Shown here one piece after another: positions 25,158 to 37,605 of a stretch of 64,000 nt of DNA (position 1 is the stretch's first letter; every line of letters begins with the position of its first letter). A program made the position numbers and the translations under genes. Under the pieces are notes generated by a model. It was not told the DNA's origin. It saw only the letters and a list, made by a program, of their open reading frames with translations, and ran no database searches. The DNA comes from Nipponacmea schrenckii (Eukaryota > Mollusca > Gastropoda > Lottiidae). The DNA lies in NCBI GenBank assembly GCA_030562195.1, contig CM060200.1, positions 9,858,001-9,922,000 of the forward strand, given 5' to 3'.

Positions 25158-25372
25158 TGTAGTGTCTAGCTATCTATTTATAGATACATATTTTAGATGG
25201 TTTACAGTAATTCAATATTGCCTATGATTACGTCATTATTAATACCCCTCTACCATGTATTGTGATTCCCGCCATTTGAGAGTCGATTGTAAAAATGTGT
25301 AATAAAGATTAAAGATGTATGATTAAATTCGGTCTTGTATATGGTTAAATCCGCAAGTGGGGAAATATAACA
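25158..25372 (+). mobile_element. Putative 5' LTR of Ty3/gypsy element
   Basis: About 215 bp running from TGTAGTGTC to AATATAACA, so bounded by TG...CA, with an AATAAA at about 25302. It is followed 2 bp later by the primer binding site. The start is inferred because no 3' LTR is present for comparison. Confidence 0.55.
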
Positions 25373-25374
25373 AT

Positions 25375-25385
25375 TGGCGACGAGG
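25375..25385 (+). other. Primer binding site complementary to tRNA-Ser
   Basis: TGGCGACGAGG is the exact complement of CCTCGTCGCCA, the 3' end expected for a tRNA-Ser whose acceptor stem starts GACGAGG. This primer is typical of Mag-lineage Ty3/gypsy elements. Confidence 0.75.
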
Positions 25386-25416
25386 TGAAACTTAAAAAGA
25401 CAAATTTAAAACTTTT

Positions 25417-26503
25417 TTGCAAAGAAGGAAGAGAATGGCTCAATTGACTGAAATAGGTGGAATTGACAAATTTAATTGTTCCGGTGATCCGACGAAATTA
25501 GCAACAAGATGGCTGAAATGGTTACGTTCATTTGAATTATATGCTGAAGGTAAAGGAGTCACGGATAAACATCAAAAGAAATCTCTATTGTTACACTGTG
25601 GTGGTATAGAAATGCAGGACATTTTCTTTACTCTTGAAATCCCTGATCCAGGTGAAGGTGAGAATGTTTATAGTGACGTGTGACTGTGAAGAAATTAGCT
25701 GAACATTTCAAAGGTCCGAGTAATCCGCCTTATGAAAGACACGTGTTTAGAAAACTTTACCAATTTGAAGATGAAACTGTAGATCAATTTGTCACAAGAC
25801 TACGACAAAATATCGCTCCTTGTGAATTTCACGATGTAGAGAAAGAAATTTGTGATCAAGTAATTCAAGGTTGCAAATCTCGTGATTTGAGAAGAAAACT
25901 TCTAGAAAAGGGTCAAGATTTACGACTAACGGAACTGCAGAATATTGCGAGAATCCGCGAAGCATCGTCAAGACAAGTCGATGTTTTTGATAAAAACAAT
26001 AAATCAGATGAAAAATCGGAAATAAACAGAATTCATTATCGGAAAGATCAAAGGAAGACTAAATTTAGGAAGGATACTGATATAAAATGCTTTCGTTGTG
26101 ATAATTCGGGACATAAGCAGAATGATGAAAACTGTCCAGCGAAACATAGACAATGTGATAAATGTGGTAAATACGGACATTTTGCTAAATGTTGTAAAAC
26201 AAGAAACACTCAAACAAGTACAACTGGAAGTTATCGGAATGACCGATTTCATCAATCAAGTCAGGCAACCGGAAGAGAAGCAAGTCAAGGTCGTCGTGTA
26301 AATTATAAACAGAATTTCAGAAGAAATAAATCGAAAACAGGAGTAAACTACGTTGATTCTGAAGAAGAAGGGGAGAATGTGCAGTGATATTAACTCAGTA
26401 AATTTAGAAGAAGAAGATGATTATTTTTTTTAGTCTACAGGAAAATGGTAGACAACCGAAAACTAAAGTAAACATTGGCAATGTTCCAGATGTTGAAATG
26501 CTG
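25417..26503 (+). pseudogene. Ty3/gypsy (Mag-like) gag and start of protease, broken
   Basis: Retrotransposon Gag: an N-terminal capsid-like part (frame from 25417, ending after NVYSDV at 25683) and the rest in another frame (25680-26387) with PYERHVFRKL and two zinc knuckles, CFRCDNSGH...C and CDKCGKYGHFAKCC. A TG dinucleotide excess near 25679-25684 would explain the first break. After the Gag stop, the protease-leading segment ENGRQPKTKVNIGNV...VEML appears in a shifted frame after a T8 run, then stops at 26503 where the foldback element begins. Protease catalytic residues, reverse transcriptase, RNase H and integrase are absent from the window. Confidence 0.8.
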
Positions 26504-27059
26504 GCGCTACTTCACTTATGTACCTCTCGATGATTTTAATAGTTTATCCACAAAAAGACACCAGGGTCATGTTAAGGACATTATTCTGAATGTTCACACC
26601 AAATTTCATCGCAATCGGACCATTTTTACTACCCTTAATCGATTTTTTTGTTCGTACAATTGTCGCTCTTTTCATAAATAATGTTCGAATGTCGAAAAAA
26701 AGGATAACTTCAATTTCAACATGAATAAAGGTAAAGAGTAAATATAAGAGTCGTTTCGTACTAATACACAATAACTCGAGACAATTTATGTGACTTTTCG
26801 TACCAAGTTAATAACATTCAAATATAATTAAAAATTATTTGTTTTATGGGCAATATATTCGTTTCACATCTCCAAATTCGAAATAGACAAAAGTAAACGA
26901 TGTGTCAGGCCCCATACTGTTTGCCAAAACAGGTACCGGTAGGTGAAATGAAAATTTTCATGTTTTGATGATGTAATCCGAAAAAGTTATCGATTACTCA
27001 CATGTCTCATGAGTCATCACAATGAAAATAACTCACAAGGCTTAAGAGTCACCTCACTG

Positions 27060-30000
27060 ACCAACACTGTCCAGTAGCGGGTCTTTAAGTACGCTTAAAT
27101 ATCGTCTACATAAGCCATATAGTCTCTACTTCAGTATACTACCGCTAACGGAAATGATGATTAAAAAATTTTTTGATTTTTTTAAGATGTGACCCACAGA
27201 CACTGACGATGGCTCACACGGCTCGTGAGTCACCTTGCTGACCCACACTGTCCAGTAGCGGGCCTTTAAGTAAGCCTACATATCGTTTAAAGAGGCCATA
27301 TAGCCCCTACTTCAGTATACTACCGCTACCGGAAATGATGATCCAAAATTTTTTATTTTTTTATGATGTGACCCACAGACACTGACACTAACTCACAAGG
27401 CTCGAGAGTCATCTCATTGACCCACACTGTCCAGTGGCGGGCCTTTAAATAAGCTTACATATCGTCTATACAAGCCATATAGCCCCTACTTCAGTATACT
27501 ACCGCTACCGGAAATAAGGATCCACAAAATTAGATTTTTTTATGATGTGACCCACAGACACTGGCAATGACTCACATGGCTCGAGAGTCACCTCACTGAC
27601 CCACACTGCCCAGTACAGGGCCTTTTAGTAAGCCTACATATCGTCTATATAAGCCATATAGCCCCTACTTCAGTATACTACCGCTACCGGAAATGATGAT
27701 CCAAAATTTTTTTTTTTTTTTTTATGATGTGACCCACAGACACTGACGATGACTCACATGGCTCTAGAGTCACCTCACTGTCCCACACTGATCAGTACGG
27801 GGCCTTTAAGTAAGCCTACATATCGTCTATATAAGTCATATTGCCCCTACTTCAGTATACTACCGCTACCGGAAATAAGGATCCAAAAAATTTGATTTTT
27901 TTATGATGTGACCCACAGACACTGACAATGACTCAAAAGACTCGAGAGTCACCTCACTGACCCACACTGCCCAGTACAGGGCCTTTTAGTAAGCCTACAT
28001 ATCGTCTATATAAGCCATATAGCCCCTACTTCAGTATACTACCGCTACCGGAAATGATGATCCAAAATTTTTAATTTTTTTATGATGTGACCCACAGACA
28101 CTGACACTAACTCACAAGGCTCGAGAGTTACCACACTATCCAGTACAGGGCCTTTAAGTAAGCCTACATATCGTCTATATAAGCTATATAGCCCCTACTT
28201 CAGTATGCTACCGCTACCGGAAATGATGATCCAAATTTTTTTATTTTTTTATGATGTGACCCACAGACACTGACGATGACTCACATGGCTCTAGAGTCAC
28301 CTCACTGTCCCACACTGATCAGTACAGGGCCTTTAAGTAAGCCCACATATCGTCTATATAAGTCATATAGCCCCTACTTCAGTATACTACCGCTACCGGA
28401 AATAAGGATCCAAAAAATTAGATTTTTTTATGATGTGACCCACATACACTGACAATGACTCACATGGCTCGAGAGTCACCTCACTGACCCACACTGCCCA
28501 GTACAGGGCCTTTTAGTAAGCCTACATATCGTCTATATAAGCCATATAGCCCCTACTTCAGTATACTACCGCTACCGGAAATGATGATCCAATTTTTTTT
28601 ATTTTTTTATGATGTGACCCACAGACACTGACACTAACTCACAAGGCTCGAGAGTCGCCTCATTGACCCACACAGTCCAGTGGCGGGCCTTTAAGTAAGC
28701 TTACATATCGTCTATACAAGCCATATAGCCCCTACTTCAGTATACTACCGCTACCGGAAATAAGGATCCACAAAATTAGATTTTTTTATGATGTGACCCA
28801 CAGACACTGACAATGACTCATATGGCTCGAGAGTCACCTCACTGACCCACACTGCCCAGTACAGGGCTTTTTAGTAAGCCTACATATCGTCTATATAAGC
28901 CATATAGCCCCTACTTCAGTATACTACCGCTACCGGAAATGATGATCCAAAATTTTTTTTTTTTTTATGATGTGACCCACAGACACTGACACTAACTCAC
29001 AAGGCTCGAGAGTCATCTCATTGACCCACACTGTCCAGTGGCGGGCCTTTAAATAAGCTTACATATCGTCTATACAAGCCATATAGCCCCTACTTCAGTA
29101 TACTACCGCTACCGGAATTGATGATCAAAAATTTTTGATTTTTTTATGATGTGACCCACAGACACTGACACTAACTCACAAAGCTCGAGAGTCATCTCAT
29201 TGACCCACACTGTCCAGTGGCGGGCCTTTAAATAAGCTAACATATCGTCTATACAAGCCATATAGCCCCTACTTCAGTATACTACCGCTACCGGAAATAA
29301 GGATCCACAAAATTAGATTTTTTTATGATGTGACCCACAGACACTGACAATGACTCACATGGCTCGAGAGTCACCTCACTGACCCACACTGTCCAGCAAC
29401 AGGGCCTTTTAGTAAGCCTACATATCGTCTATATAAGCCATATAGCCCCTACTTCAGTATACTACCGCTACCGGAAATGATGATAAAAAATTTTTGATTC
29501 TTTTATGATGTGGCCCTAAAGACACTGACAATGACTCACAACACTCGAGAGTCACCTCACTGACCCATACTGCCCAGTAGCGGGCCTTTAAGTAAGCCTA
29601 CATATCGTTTAAAGAGGCCATATAGCCCCTACTTCAGTATACTACCGCTACCGGAAATGATGATCCAAAATTTTTTGATTGTTTTATGATGTGACCCACA
29701 GACACTGACACTAACTCACATGGCTCGAGAGTGACTTTACTGACCCACACTGTCCAGCAACGGGCCTTTAAATAAGCTTACATATCGTCTATATAAGCCA
29801 TATAGCCCCTACTTCAGTATACTACCGCTACCGGAAATGATAATCAAAAATTTTTGATTTTTTCATGATGTGACCCACAGACACTGACACTTACTCACAA
29901 GGCTCGAGAGTCACCTCAATGACCCACACTGTCCAGCAACGGGCCTTTAAGTATGCTTACATATCGTCTATACGCGCCATATAGCCCCTACTTCAGTTTA

Positions 30001-31775
30001 CTACCGCTACGGGAAATGATGACCCAAAAAATTTTTTTTTTTTTTTATGATGTTAACCACAGACACTGACACTAACTCACAAGGCTAGAGAGTCACCTTA
30101 CTGACCCACACTGTCCAGCAAAGGGCCTTTAAGTAAGCCTACATATCGTCTATATAAGCTATATAGCCCCTACTTCAGTATACTCCGCTACCGGAAATAA
30201 GGAAAAAAAAAAATTAGATTTTTTTATGATGTGACCCACAGACACTGACGATGGCTCACAGGGGCTCGTGAGTCACCTTGCTGACCCACACTGTCCAGTA
30301 GCGGGCCTTTAAGTAAGCCTACATATCGTTTAAAGAGGCCATATAGCCCCTTCTTCAGTATACTACCGCTACCGGAAATGATGACCCAAAAATTTTTTTA
30401 TTTTTTTATGATGTGACCCACAGACACTGACACTAACTCACAAGGCTCGAGAGTCACCTCACTGACCCACACTGTCCAGCAACGGGTCTTTAAGTAAGCT
30501 TACATATCGTGTATACAAGCCATATAGCCCCTACTTCAGTATACTACCGCTACCGGAATTGATGATCAAAAATTTTTGATTTTTTTATGATGTGACCCAC
30601 AGACACTGACCCCAACTCACAATACTCGAGAGTTACCACACTGTCCCACACTGTCCAGTACAAGGCCTTTAAGTAAGCCTACATATCGTCTATATAAGCC
30701 ATATAGCCCCTACTTCAGTTTACTACCGCTACTGGAAATGATGATCCAAAATTTTTTATTTTTTTATGATGTTACCCACAGACACTGACACTAACTCACA
30801 AGGCTAGAGAGTCACCTTACTGACCCACACTGTCCAGCAAAGGGCCTTTAAGTAAGCCTACATATCGTCTATATAAGCTATATAGCCCCTACTTCAGTAT
30901 ACTCCGCTACCGGAAATAAGGAAGAAAAAAATTAGATTTTTTTATGATGTGACCCACAGACACTGACGATGACTCACATGGCTCGAGAGTGACCTTACTG
31001 ACCCACACTGTCCAGCAACAGGCCTTTAAGTGAGCTTACATATCGTCTATACAAGCCATATAGCCCCTACTTCAGTATGCTACCGCTACCGGAAATAAGG
31101 ATAAAAAAAATTAGATTTTTTTATGATGTGACCCACAGACACTGACGATGACTCACATGGCTCGAGAGTCACCTTACTGACCCACACTGTCCAGCAACGG
31201 GCCTTTAAGTATGCTTACATATCGTCTATACGCGCCATATAGCCCCTACTTCAGTATACTACCGCTACCGGAAATGATGATCCAAAATTTTTTATTTTTT
31301 TATGATGTTACCCACAGACACTGACACTAACTCACAAGGCTAGAGAGTCACCTCACTGACCCACACTGTCCAGCAACGGGCCTTTACGTAAGCCTACATA
31401 TTGTCTATATAAGCTATATAGCCCTACTTCAGTATACTACCGCTACCGGAAATAAGGATAAAAAATATTAGATTTTTTTATGATGTGACCCACAGACACT
31501 GACGATGACTCACATGGCTCGAGAGTGACCTTACTGACCCACACTGTCCAGTAGCGGGCCTTTGAGTAAGCCTACATATCGTCTATACGCGCCATATAGC
31601 CCCTACTTCAGTATACTACCGCTACCAAAAATGATGATAAAAAATTTTTGATTCTTTTATGATGTGGCCCTCAAGACACTGACAATGACTCACAAGGCTC
31701 GAGAGTCACCTCACTGACCCACACTGTTTAGTAGCGGGCTTTTAAGAAGCCTACATATCGTCTATATAAGCCATG
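27060..31775. repeat. Left 179-bp subterminal array (about 26 copies)
   Basis: Unit starts such as gatgtgacccacagacactg recur at 27186, 27365, 27544, 27726, 27905, 28084, and so on. Each unit holds a ctaccgctaccgg box, an A/T homopolymer run that varies in length, and an imperfect palindrome ACTCACATGGCTCGAGAGTC. Alternating unit types suggest higher-order duplication. Confidence 0.92.
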
Positions 31776-31778
31776 TAG

Positions 31779-32138
31779 TGTAACGCTTCATGTGCATTGA
31801 AACATTTGTTGTTCCATAGTAACGTTTCTTGTTGGTATCGGTTGACAGACGGGGTCTCTGGAGGTTCAGAAAATACAACACAGGTATATTGACATCTATA
31901 GATATATCTAAAACATTGAGGAACAATTCAGTACAACAGAATCATATCAATTATCCACTACATGTTGGCATGTCTAGTCAGAACAGCGCTTAATTCCAAT
32001 CTCCCTACTCTGACCAGTAATATACTTATATCTCTCTATCTGGCCAACACCACTCACCCCTCATATCCAAATTAGGCTGACCGGTGGGTCCGTGCCAAAC
32101 ATATTAATAGTTACTAATAGTAAACGGATCAGGTAACA
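31779..32138. mobile_element. Solo LTR inserted in the array
   Basis: 360 bp from TGTAACGCTT to AGGTAACA splits a repeat unit whose uninterrupted form reads gccatatagcccc. The flanks read gtag and atag, so a 4-bp duplication of ATAG with one later change is likely. It differs from the LTR at 25158. Confidence 0.55.
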
Positions 32139-32289
32139 ATAGCCCCAACTTCAGTATACTACCGCTACCGGAAATGATAATCCAAATATTTCTCATGATG
32201 TGAGCTACATAGACAATGACTAACAAGGATCAAGAGTCACCTCGCTGTCCATACTATCCAACACAGGGCCTTTAAAATTGAAGTAGTTC

Positions 32290-33269
32290 CTACACCGGAT
32301 ATACATCTATTGCAATTTGCGACCACAAATTGAAATAAGCGTGATCCCCAAACCTTTGAGTCCACATGAACTCTTTCAAATAGTCAGGGATCATATCCCT
32401 GTTGCTAGGACCATGCATGGCTTTAAATTTACTTTTGGCCCTCATCCACATGGCCTCAACATGATTTGTGGTACAATTTGTCACTGGGTCCACAAAGTGT
32501 TGTCTGTGGTTGACGACTTCGTGAACAAAGCCAAGATTACCTAATCCATTATAGGCTGCCCACATGTCTGAACGAATGGTTGACCCTGGAGCAATCCATT
32601 GTTGAATGATGGGAATCAGCGTGAGGGCGTCCCTCCTATTGACACATTCTAAAAAACCAATTTTCTGTGCAGGGTCATAACCCCCAAAAACCCATTTTTC
32701 GGGAATGACTCGCCCTACATGATTTTTGCGCCGAGCAAATAGACTTTCGTCAATTTCCACAATTTGGCCGATTCCACCCAACTGCTGTGGGTGGTTTCGG
32801 AAGTACTCGACGCAAATGTCGCGACAAAACTGGTTCCAATCCACGATTGTACTCTCCGAACCAATTTTCAATTCATGCATGGTATCAAGGACAGACATAC
32901 CCCTTGAGGACCCACAACCCCTTGACCAAATGTATGTCAGACCCAGAATTTTCCAAAGGGGCAGTCGAGACCCTGCAAAAAACTGCCTTTTCGGATATTG
33001 ATAATTTTCCGACAACCTGGACATCTCCAACACACTCCATCTGCGCGACCATTTAACACTCTTTCATTACAAGCAATGTTGCAGTTAGGGCAAATGCACT
33101 GAGAGGCTAAAAGACCATGCCTTCTACAGAAGGCAATTGTATTCGGAATGTCGAATTCAAAATCCCTTCCGATTTTCATAAGTGTCATCTCAGTAAAAAT
33201 AGCCATGTCTGGCAAATTCAGGGGAGCAACAGCCATAATTCTTGAAAGTTGAAGAAAAATCCTTAACAA
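32290..33269 (-). CDS. Merlin/IS1016-type DDE transposase, split by a frameshift
   Basis: Two overlapping minus frames. The upstream frame (33269-32937) has a zinc-ribbon: CICPNC and CWRCPGC, followed by RKGSF. The downstream frame (33033-32290) continues the same family pattern (GSRLPLWKIL) and carries the DDE core: VEIDES (D95), IRSDMWAAYNG (D156), and NHVEAMWMRAKSKFK (E193), numbered from the Met at 33033. This is the ISXO2/IS1595-like fold of Merlin elements, which cut and paste DNA. The two frames would be joined by a -1 shift at TTTTTTG (rc at 32976-32982). Either a one-base loss in a T run has killed the gene, or it is read by frameshifting. Family confidence is high; functional status is open. 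Confidence 0.88.
32976..32982 (-). other. U_UUU_UUG-type slippery heptamer at transposase frame switch
   Basis: In the upstream frame the codons are AGT TTT TTG, so the heptamer T TTT TTG is in the phase required for -1 slippage, and the -1 frame continues directly into the transposase core. It could equally mark an indel. Confidence 0.45.
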
Positions 33270-33499
33270 ATATTGTTCACGACTTTCCTCGACAAACTTT
33301 AGAAATAAAGTGAAAACAAGCAGACTATCTACCAGACGTCATATAATTTATACTGACGTATTACAGAATGACGTCAACACCAAAAGAATATGATAGAGGC
33401 GATATGGTCGCATAATCTACTTAAAGAACCGATACTGAACAGTATGGGTCAGATAATAAAAAAAAACATAATGTTTGGATCATCGCTTAGCGGTAGAAA

Positions 33500-35575
33500 A
33501 TTGAAGAAGAGGCTTTATGGCGTTTATGGACACTATGGTGGCTAACTTAAAGGTCCAGAACTGCACAGCGTGGGTCAGTGAGGTGACTCCTGATCCTTGT
33601 GAGTTATTGTCAGTGTCTGTGGGTCACATCATAAAAAAATAAAAAATTTTGGATCCTTATTTCCGGTAGCGGTAGTATACTAAAGTAGGGGCTATATGGC
33701 TTGTATAGAGGATATGTAAGCTTACTTAAAGGCCCGTTGCTGCACAGTGTGGGTCAGTGAGGTAACTCTCGAGCCTTGTCAGTTAGTGTCGGTGTCTGTG
33801 GGTCACATCTTAAAAAAATAAAAGAATTTTGATCATCATTTCCGGTAGCGGTAGTATACTGAAGTAGGGGCTATATGGCTTATATAGACGATATGTAGGC
33901 TTACTAAAAGGCCCTGTACTGGGCAGTGTGGGTCAGTGAGGTGACTCTCGAGCCATGTGAGTCATTGTCAGTGTCTGTGGGTCACATCATAAAAAAATCT
34001 AATTTTTTGGATCCTTATTTCCCGTAGCGGTAGTATACTGAAGTAGGGGCTATATGGCTTGTATAGACGATATGTAAGCTTATTTAAAGGCCCGCCACTG
34101 GACAGTGTGGGTCAATGAGATGACTCTCGAGCCTTGTGAGTTAGTGTCAGTGTCTGTGGGTCACATCATAAAAAAATAAAAAAATTTGGATCCTTATTTC
34201 CGGTAGCGGTAGTATACTAAAGTAGGGGCTATATGGCTTGTATAGAGGATATGTAAGCTTACTTAAAGGCCCGTTGCTGCACAGTGTGGGTCAGTGAGGT
34301 AACTCTCGAGCCTTGTGAGTTAGTGTCGGTGTCTGTGGGTCACATCTTAAAAAAATAAAAGAATTTTGATCATCATTTCCGGTAGCGGTAGTATACTGAA
34401 GTAGGGGCTATATGGCTTATATAGACGATATGTAGGCTTACTAAAAGGCCCTGTACTGGGCAGTGTGGGTCAGTGAGGTGACTCTCGAGCCATGTGAGTC
34501 ATTGTCAGTGTCTGTGGGTCACATCATAAAAAAATCTAATTTTTTGGATCCTTATTTCCCGTAGCGGTAGTATACTGAAGTAGGGGCTATATGGCTTATA
34601 TAGACGATATGTAGGCTTACTAAAAGGCCCTTTACTGGGTAGTGTGGGTCAGTGAGGTGACTCTCGAGCCATGTGAGTCATTGTCAGTGTCTGTGGGTCA
34701 CATCATAAAAAAATCTAATTTTTTGGATCCTTATTTCCCGTAGCGGTAGTATACTGAAGTAGGGGCTATATGGCTTGTATAGACGATATGTAAGCTTATT
34801 TAAAGGCCCGCCACTGGACAGTGTGGGTCAATGAGATGACTCTCGAGCCTTGTGAGTTAGTGTCAGTGTCTGTGGGTCACATCATAAAAAAATAAAAAAT
34901 TTTGGATCATCATTTCCGGTAGCGGTAGTATACTGAAGTAGGGGCTATATGGCTTATATAGACGATATGTAGGCTTACTTAAAGGCCTTGTACTGGACAG
35001 TGTGGGACAGTGTGGTAACTCTCGAGTATTGTGAGTTGGGGTCAGTGTCTGTGGGTCACATCATAAAAAAATCAAAAATTTTTGATCATCAATTCCGGTA
35101 GCGGTAGTATACTGAAGTAGGGGCTATATGGCTTGTATACACGATATGTAAGCTTACTTAAAGACCCGTTGCTGGACAGTGTGGGTCAGTGAGGTGACTC
35201 TCGAGCCTTGTGAGTTAGTGTCAGTGTCTGTGGGTCACATCATAAAAAAATTAAAAATTTTGGATCATCATTTCCGGTAGCGGTAGTATACTGAAGTAGG
35301 GGCTATATGGCCTCTTTAAACGATATGTAGGCTTACTTAAAGGCCCGCTACTGGACAGTGTGGGTCAGCAAGGTGACTCACGAGCCGTGTGAGCCATCGT
35401 CAGTGTCTGTGGGTCACATCTTAAAAAAATAAAAAAATTTTAATCATCATTTCCGTTAGCGGTAGTACACTGAAGTAGAGACTATATGGCTTATGTAGAC
35501 GATATTTAAGCGTACTTAAAGACCCGCTACTGGACAGTGTTGGTCAGTGAGGTGACTCTTAAGCCTTGTGAGTTA
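33500..35575. repeat. Right 179-bp subterminal array (inverted, 11-12 copies)
   Basis: Same unit as the left array in reverse complement (ctgtgggtcacatcataaaa; ccggtagcggtagtatactg). Blocks at about 33650 and 34190 repeat at 539 bp, that is three units, so part of it is a 3-mer higher-order repeat. Confidence 0.9.
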
Positions 35576-36224
35576 TTTTCATTGTGATGACTCATGAGAC
35601 ATGTGAGTAATCGATAACTTTTTCGGATTACATCATCAAAACATGAATTATCATTTCACCTACCGGTACCTGTTTTGGCAAACAGTATGGGGCCTGACAC
35701 ATCGTTTACTTTTGTCTATTTCGAATTTGGAGATGTGAAACGAATATATTGCCCATAAAACAAATAATTTGAATTATATTTGAATGTTATTAACTTGGTA
35801 CGAAAAGTCACATAAATTGTCTCGAGTTATTGTGTATTAGTACGAAACGACTCATATTTACTCTTTACCTTTATTCATGTTGAAATTGAAGTTATCCTTT
35901 TTTTCGACATTCGAACATTATTTATGAAAAGAGCGACAATTGTACGAACAAAAAAATCGATTAAGGGTAGTAAAAATGGTCCGATTGCGATGAAATTTGG
36001 TGTGAACATTCAGAATAATGTCCTTAACATGACCCTGGTGTCTTTTTGTGGATAAACTATTAAAATCATCGAGAGGTACATAAGTGAAGTAGCGCAATGA
36101 GTAAGGTACAAGGTACAAATTCGACTAATAAAATAGTTGATAGGGAATCTTAGTCTCACAAATGGGATGTAATTAGCTAAGTTACACAGTTAGCTTACCG
36201 TTAATATTTTAGTCTTTTTATTCG

Positions 36225-36595
36225 GTTACAAATGAAATGAATGGAGTTTTCTACTTTTCTGCACCTTATTGGCTCATGAAGACGGGCAACTCCATGCAGT
36301 GTGCTATGAGGGAAATTTTGCCAGGACAGCAGCATTAGCTTGCTCTTTTTTTCGATTTCCAACTGTCGAGGAATCCTTAACGTGCACAGCCTGTAGCACA
36401 CGGGGCCTCGGTTTATAATTATAGTTCCATCCGAACGACAAGATGCTTTTTCCATTCAGTCCCTCCGACATGCATCATTGACAAGGGGAAACTGGGCTGA
36501 AAAATCTAAGGGTTAATTTCGACCTTTGCTGGGATTGAACCCGCAACCTTCATGTTAGCCGGCAAGCATCTAACCCACTGAGCCACCTCAACTTT
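36225..36595 (-). repeat. tRNA-derived SINE
   Basis: Minus strand: A-box TGGCTCAGTGG (rc 36575-36585) and perfect B-box GGTTCAATCC (rc 36532-36541), followed by a body with 'ctgtgcacgttaaggattcc' and an end near caaatgaaatgaatgg. A separate truncated piece of its tail occurs at 37357-37418. Confidence 0.7.
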
Positions 36596-36647
36596 TTTTT
36601 TTGATTATAAAATACGCCTTAATTATTATCATGGCTGTACAAAGGCC

Positions 36648-37147
36648 NNNNNNNNNNNNNNNNNNNNNNNNNNNNNNNNNNNNNNNNNNNNNNNNNNNNN
36701 NNNNNNNNNNNNNNNNNNNNNNNNNNNNNNNNNNNNNNNNNNNNNNNNNNNNNNNNNNNNNNNNNNNNNNNNNNNNNNNNNNNNNNNNNNNNNNNNNNNN
36801 NNNNNNNNNNNNNNNNNNNNNNNNNNNNNNNNNNNNNNNNNNNNNNNNNNNNNNNNNNNNNNNNNNNNNNNNNNNNNNNNNNNNNNNNNNNNNNNNNNNN
36901 NNNNNNNNNNNNNNNNNNNNNNNNNNNNNNNNNNNNNNNNNNNNNNNNNNNNNNNNNNNNNNNNNNNNNNNNNNNNNNNNNNNNNNNNNNNNNNNNNNNN
37001 NNNNNNNNNNNNNNNNNNNNNNNNNNNNNNNNNNNNNNNNNNNNNNNNNNNNNNNNNNNNNNNNNNNNNNNNNNNNNNNNNNNNNNNNNNNNNNNNNNNN
37101 NNNNNNNNNNNNNNNNNNNNNNNNNNNNNNNNNNNNNNNNNNNNNNN
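36648..37147. other. Assembly gap (500 N)
   Basis: Exactly 500 N, the usual placeholder for a gap of unknown length. It falls where the 3' exons of the TUT gene and CCDC178 would be expected. Confidence 0.98.
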
Positions 37148-37605
37148 AAATATCATTGATCTACTATATTAATTTATGTACAATATTTCAAAACATGCCA
37201 GAAAACAACTAACTACAATTCAAATGTCTGCAACATGAGAAAACATTCCTTATCGGACATGCTTTTAAACAAAACCTTTGAATTAAAATTTGTATTAGCT
37301 TTGATGGTAGACCATTAAAATCTATGCGAAGAAGCTGAGGAAATCACAAATTTTAACAAATGAAATGAATGGAGTTTTACGTTCTACTCTTCTGCACCTT
37401 ATGGACTAATGAAGACGGCATAAATAATTTTAACAAATCAATATTGATGGGATAATGCATTTCTTGAATACTTTCACTTCATTAACTATTAAGGAAAAGT
37501 TTTATGTAGCCTAATTGATTTAACCTTTCAGAAAACCATCTCTCTTTTTTGATATACATGAACTTTTTTTTCTACATAATGGTTGAGACAGAGATTATCC
37601 ATTAC

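Larger units (their letters stand above)
26504..36095. mobile_element. 9.6-kb foldback DNA transposon of Merlin type
   Basis: Ends are inverted copies starting GCGCTACTTCACTTATGTAC. About 555 bp at each end (26504-27060 and 35540-36095) are almost identical in inverted orientation. Inside these lie inverted arrays of a 179-bp repeat (left 27060-31775, right 33500-35575), and in the centre a Merlin-type transposase on the minus strand. The left end interrupts a gypsy element. No perfect 8-9 bp target duplication was seen: left flank ends gaaatgctg, right flank starts aatgagtaa. Confidence 0.8.

Noticed and set aside
27060..35575. 179-bp repeats considered as a CRISPR array or centromeric satellite
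   Set aside because: There are no unique spacers, the genome is eukaryotic, and the arrays are inverted around a transposase within one element.
36501..36595. A functional tRNA gene on the minus strand (A and B boxes present)
   Set aside because: No acceptor-stem pairing or anticodon arm could be recognised, and the sequence continues into a SINE body with a second tail copy at 37357.
36629..37156. Open frames across the N run
   Set aside because: They are artefacts of translating N as X in an assembly gap.
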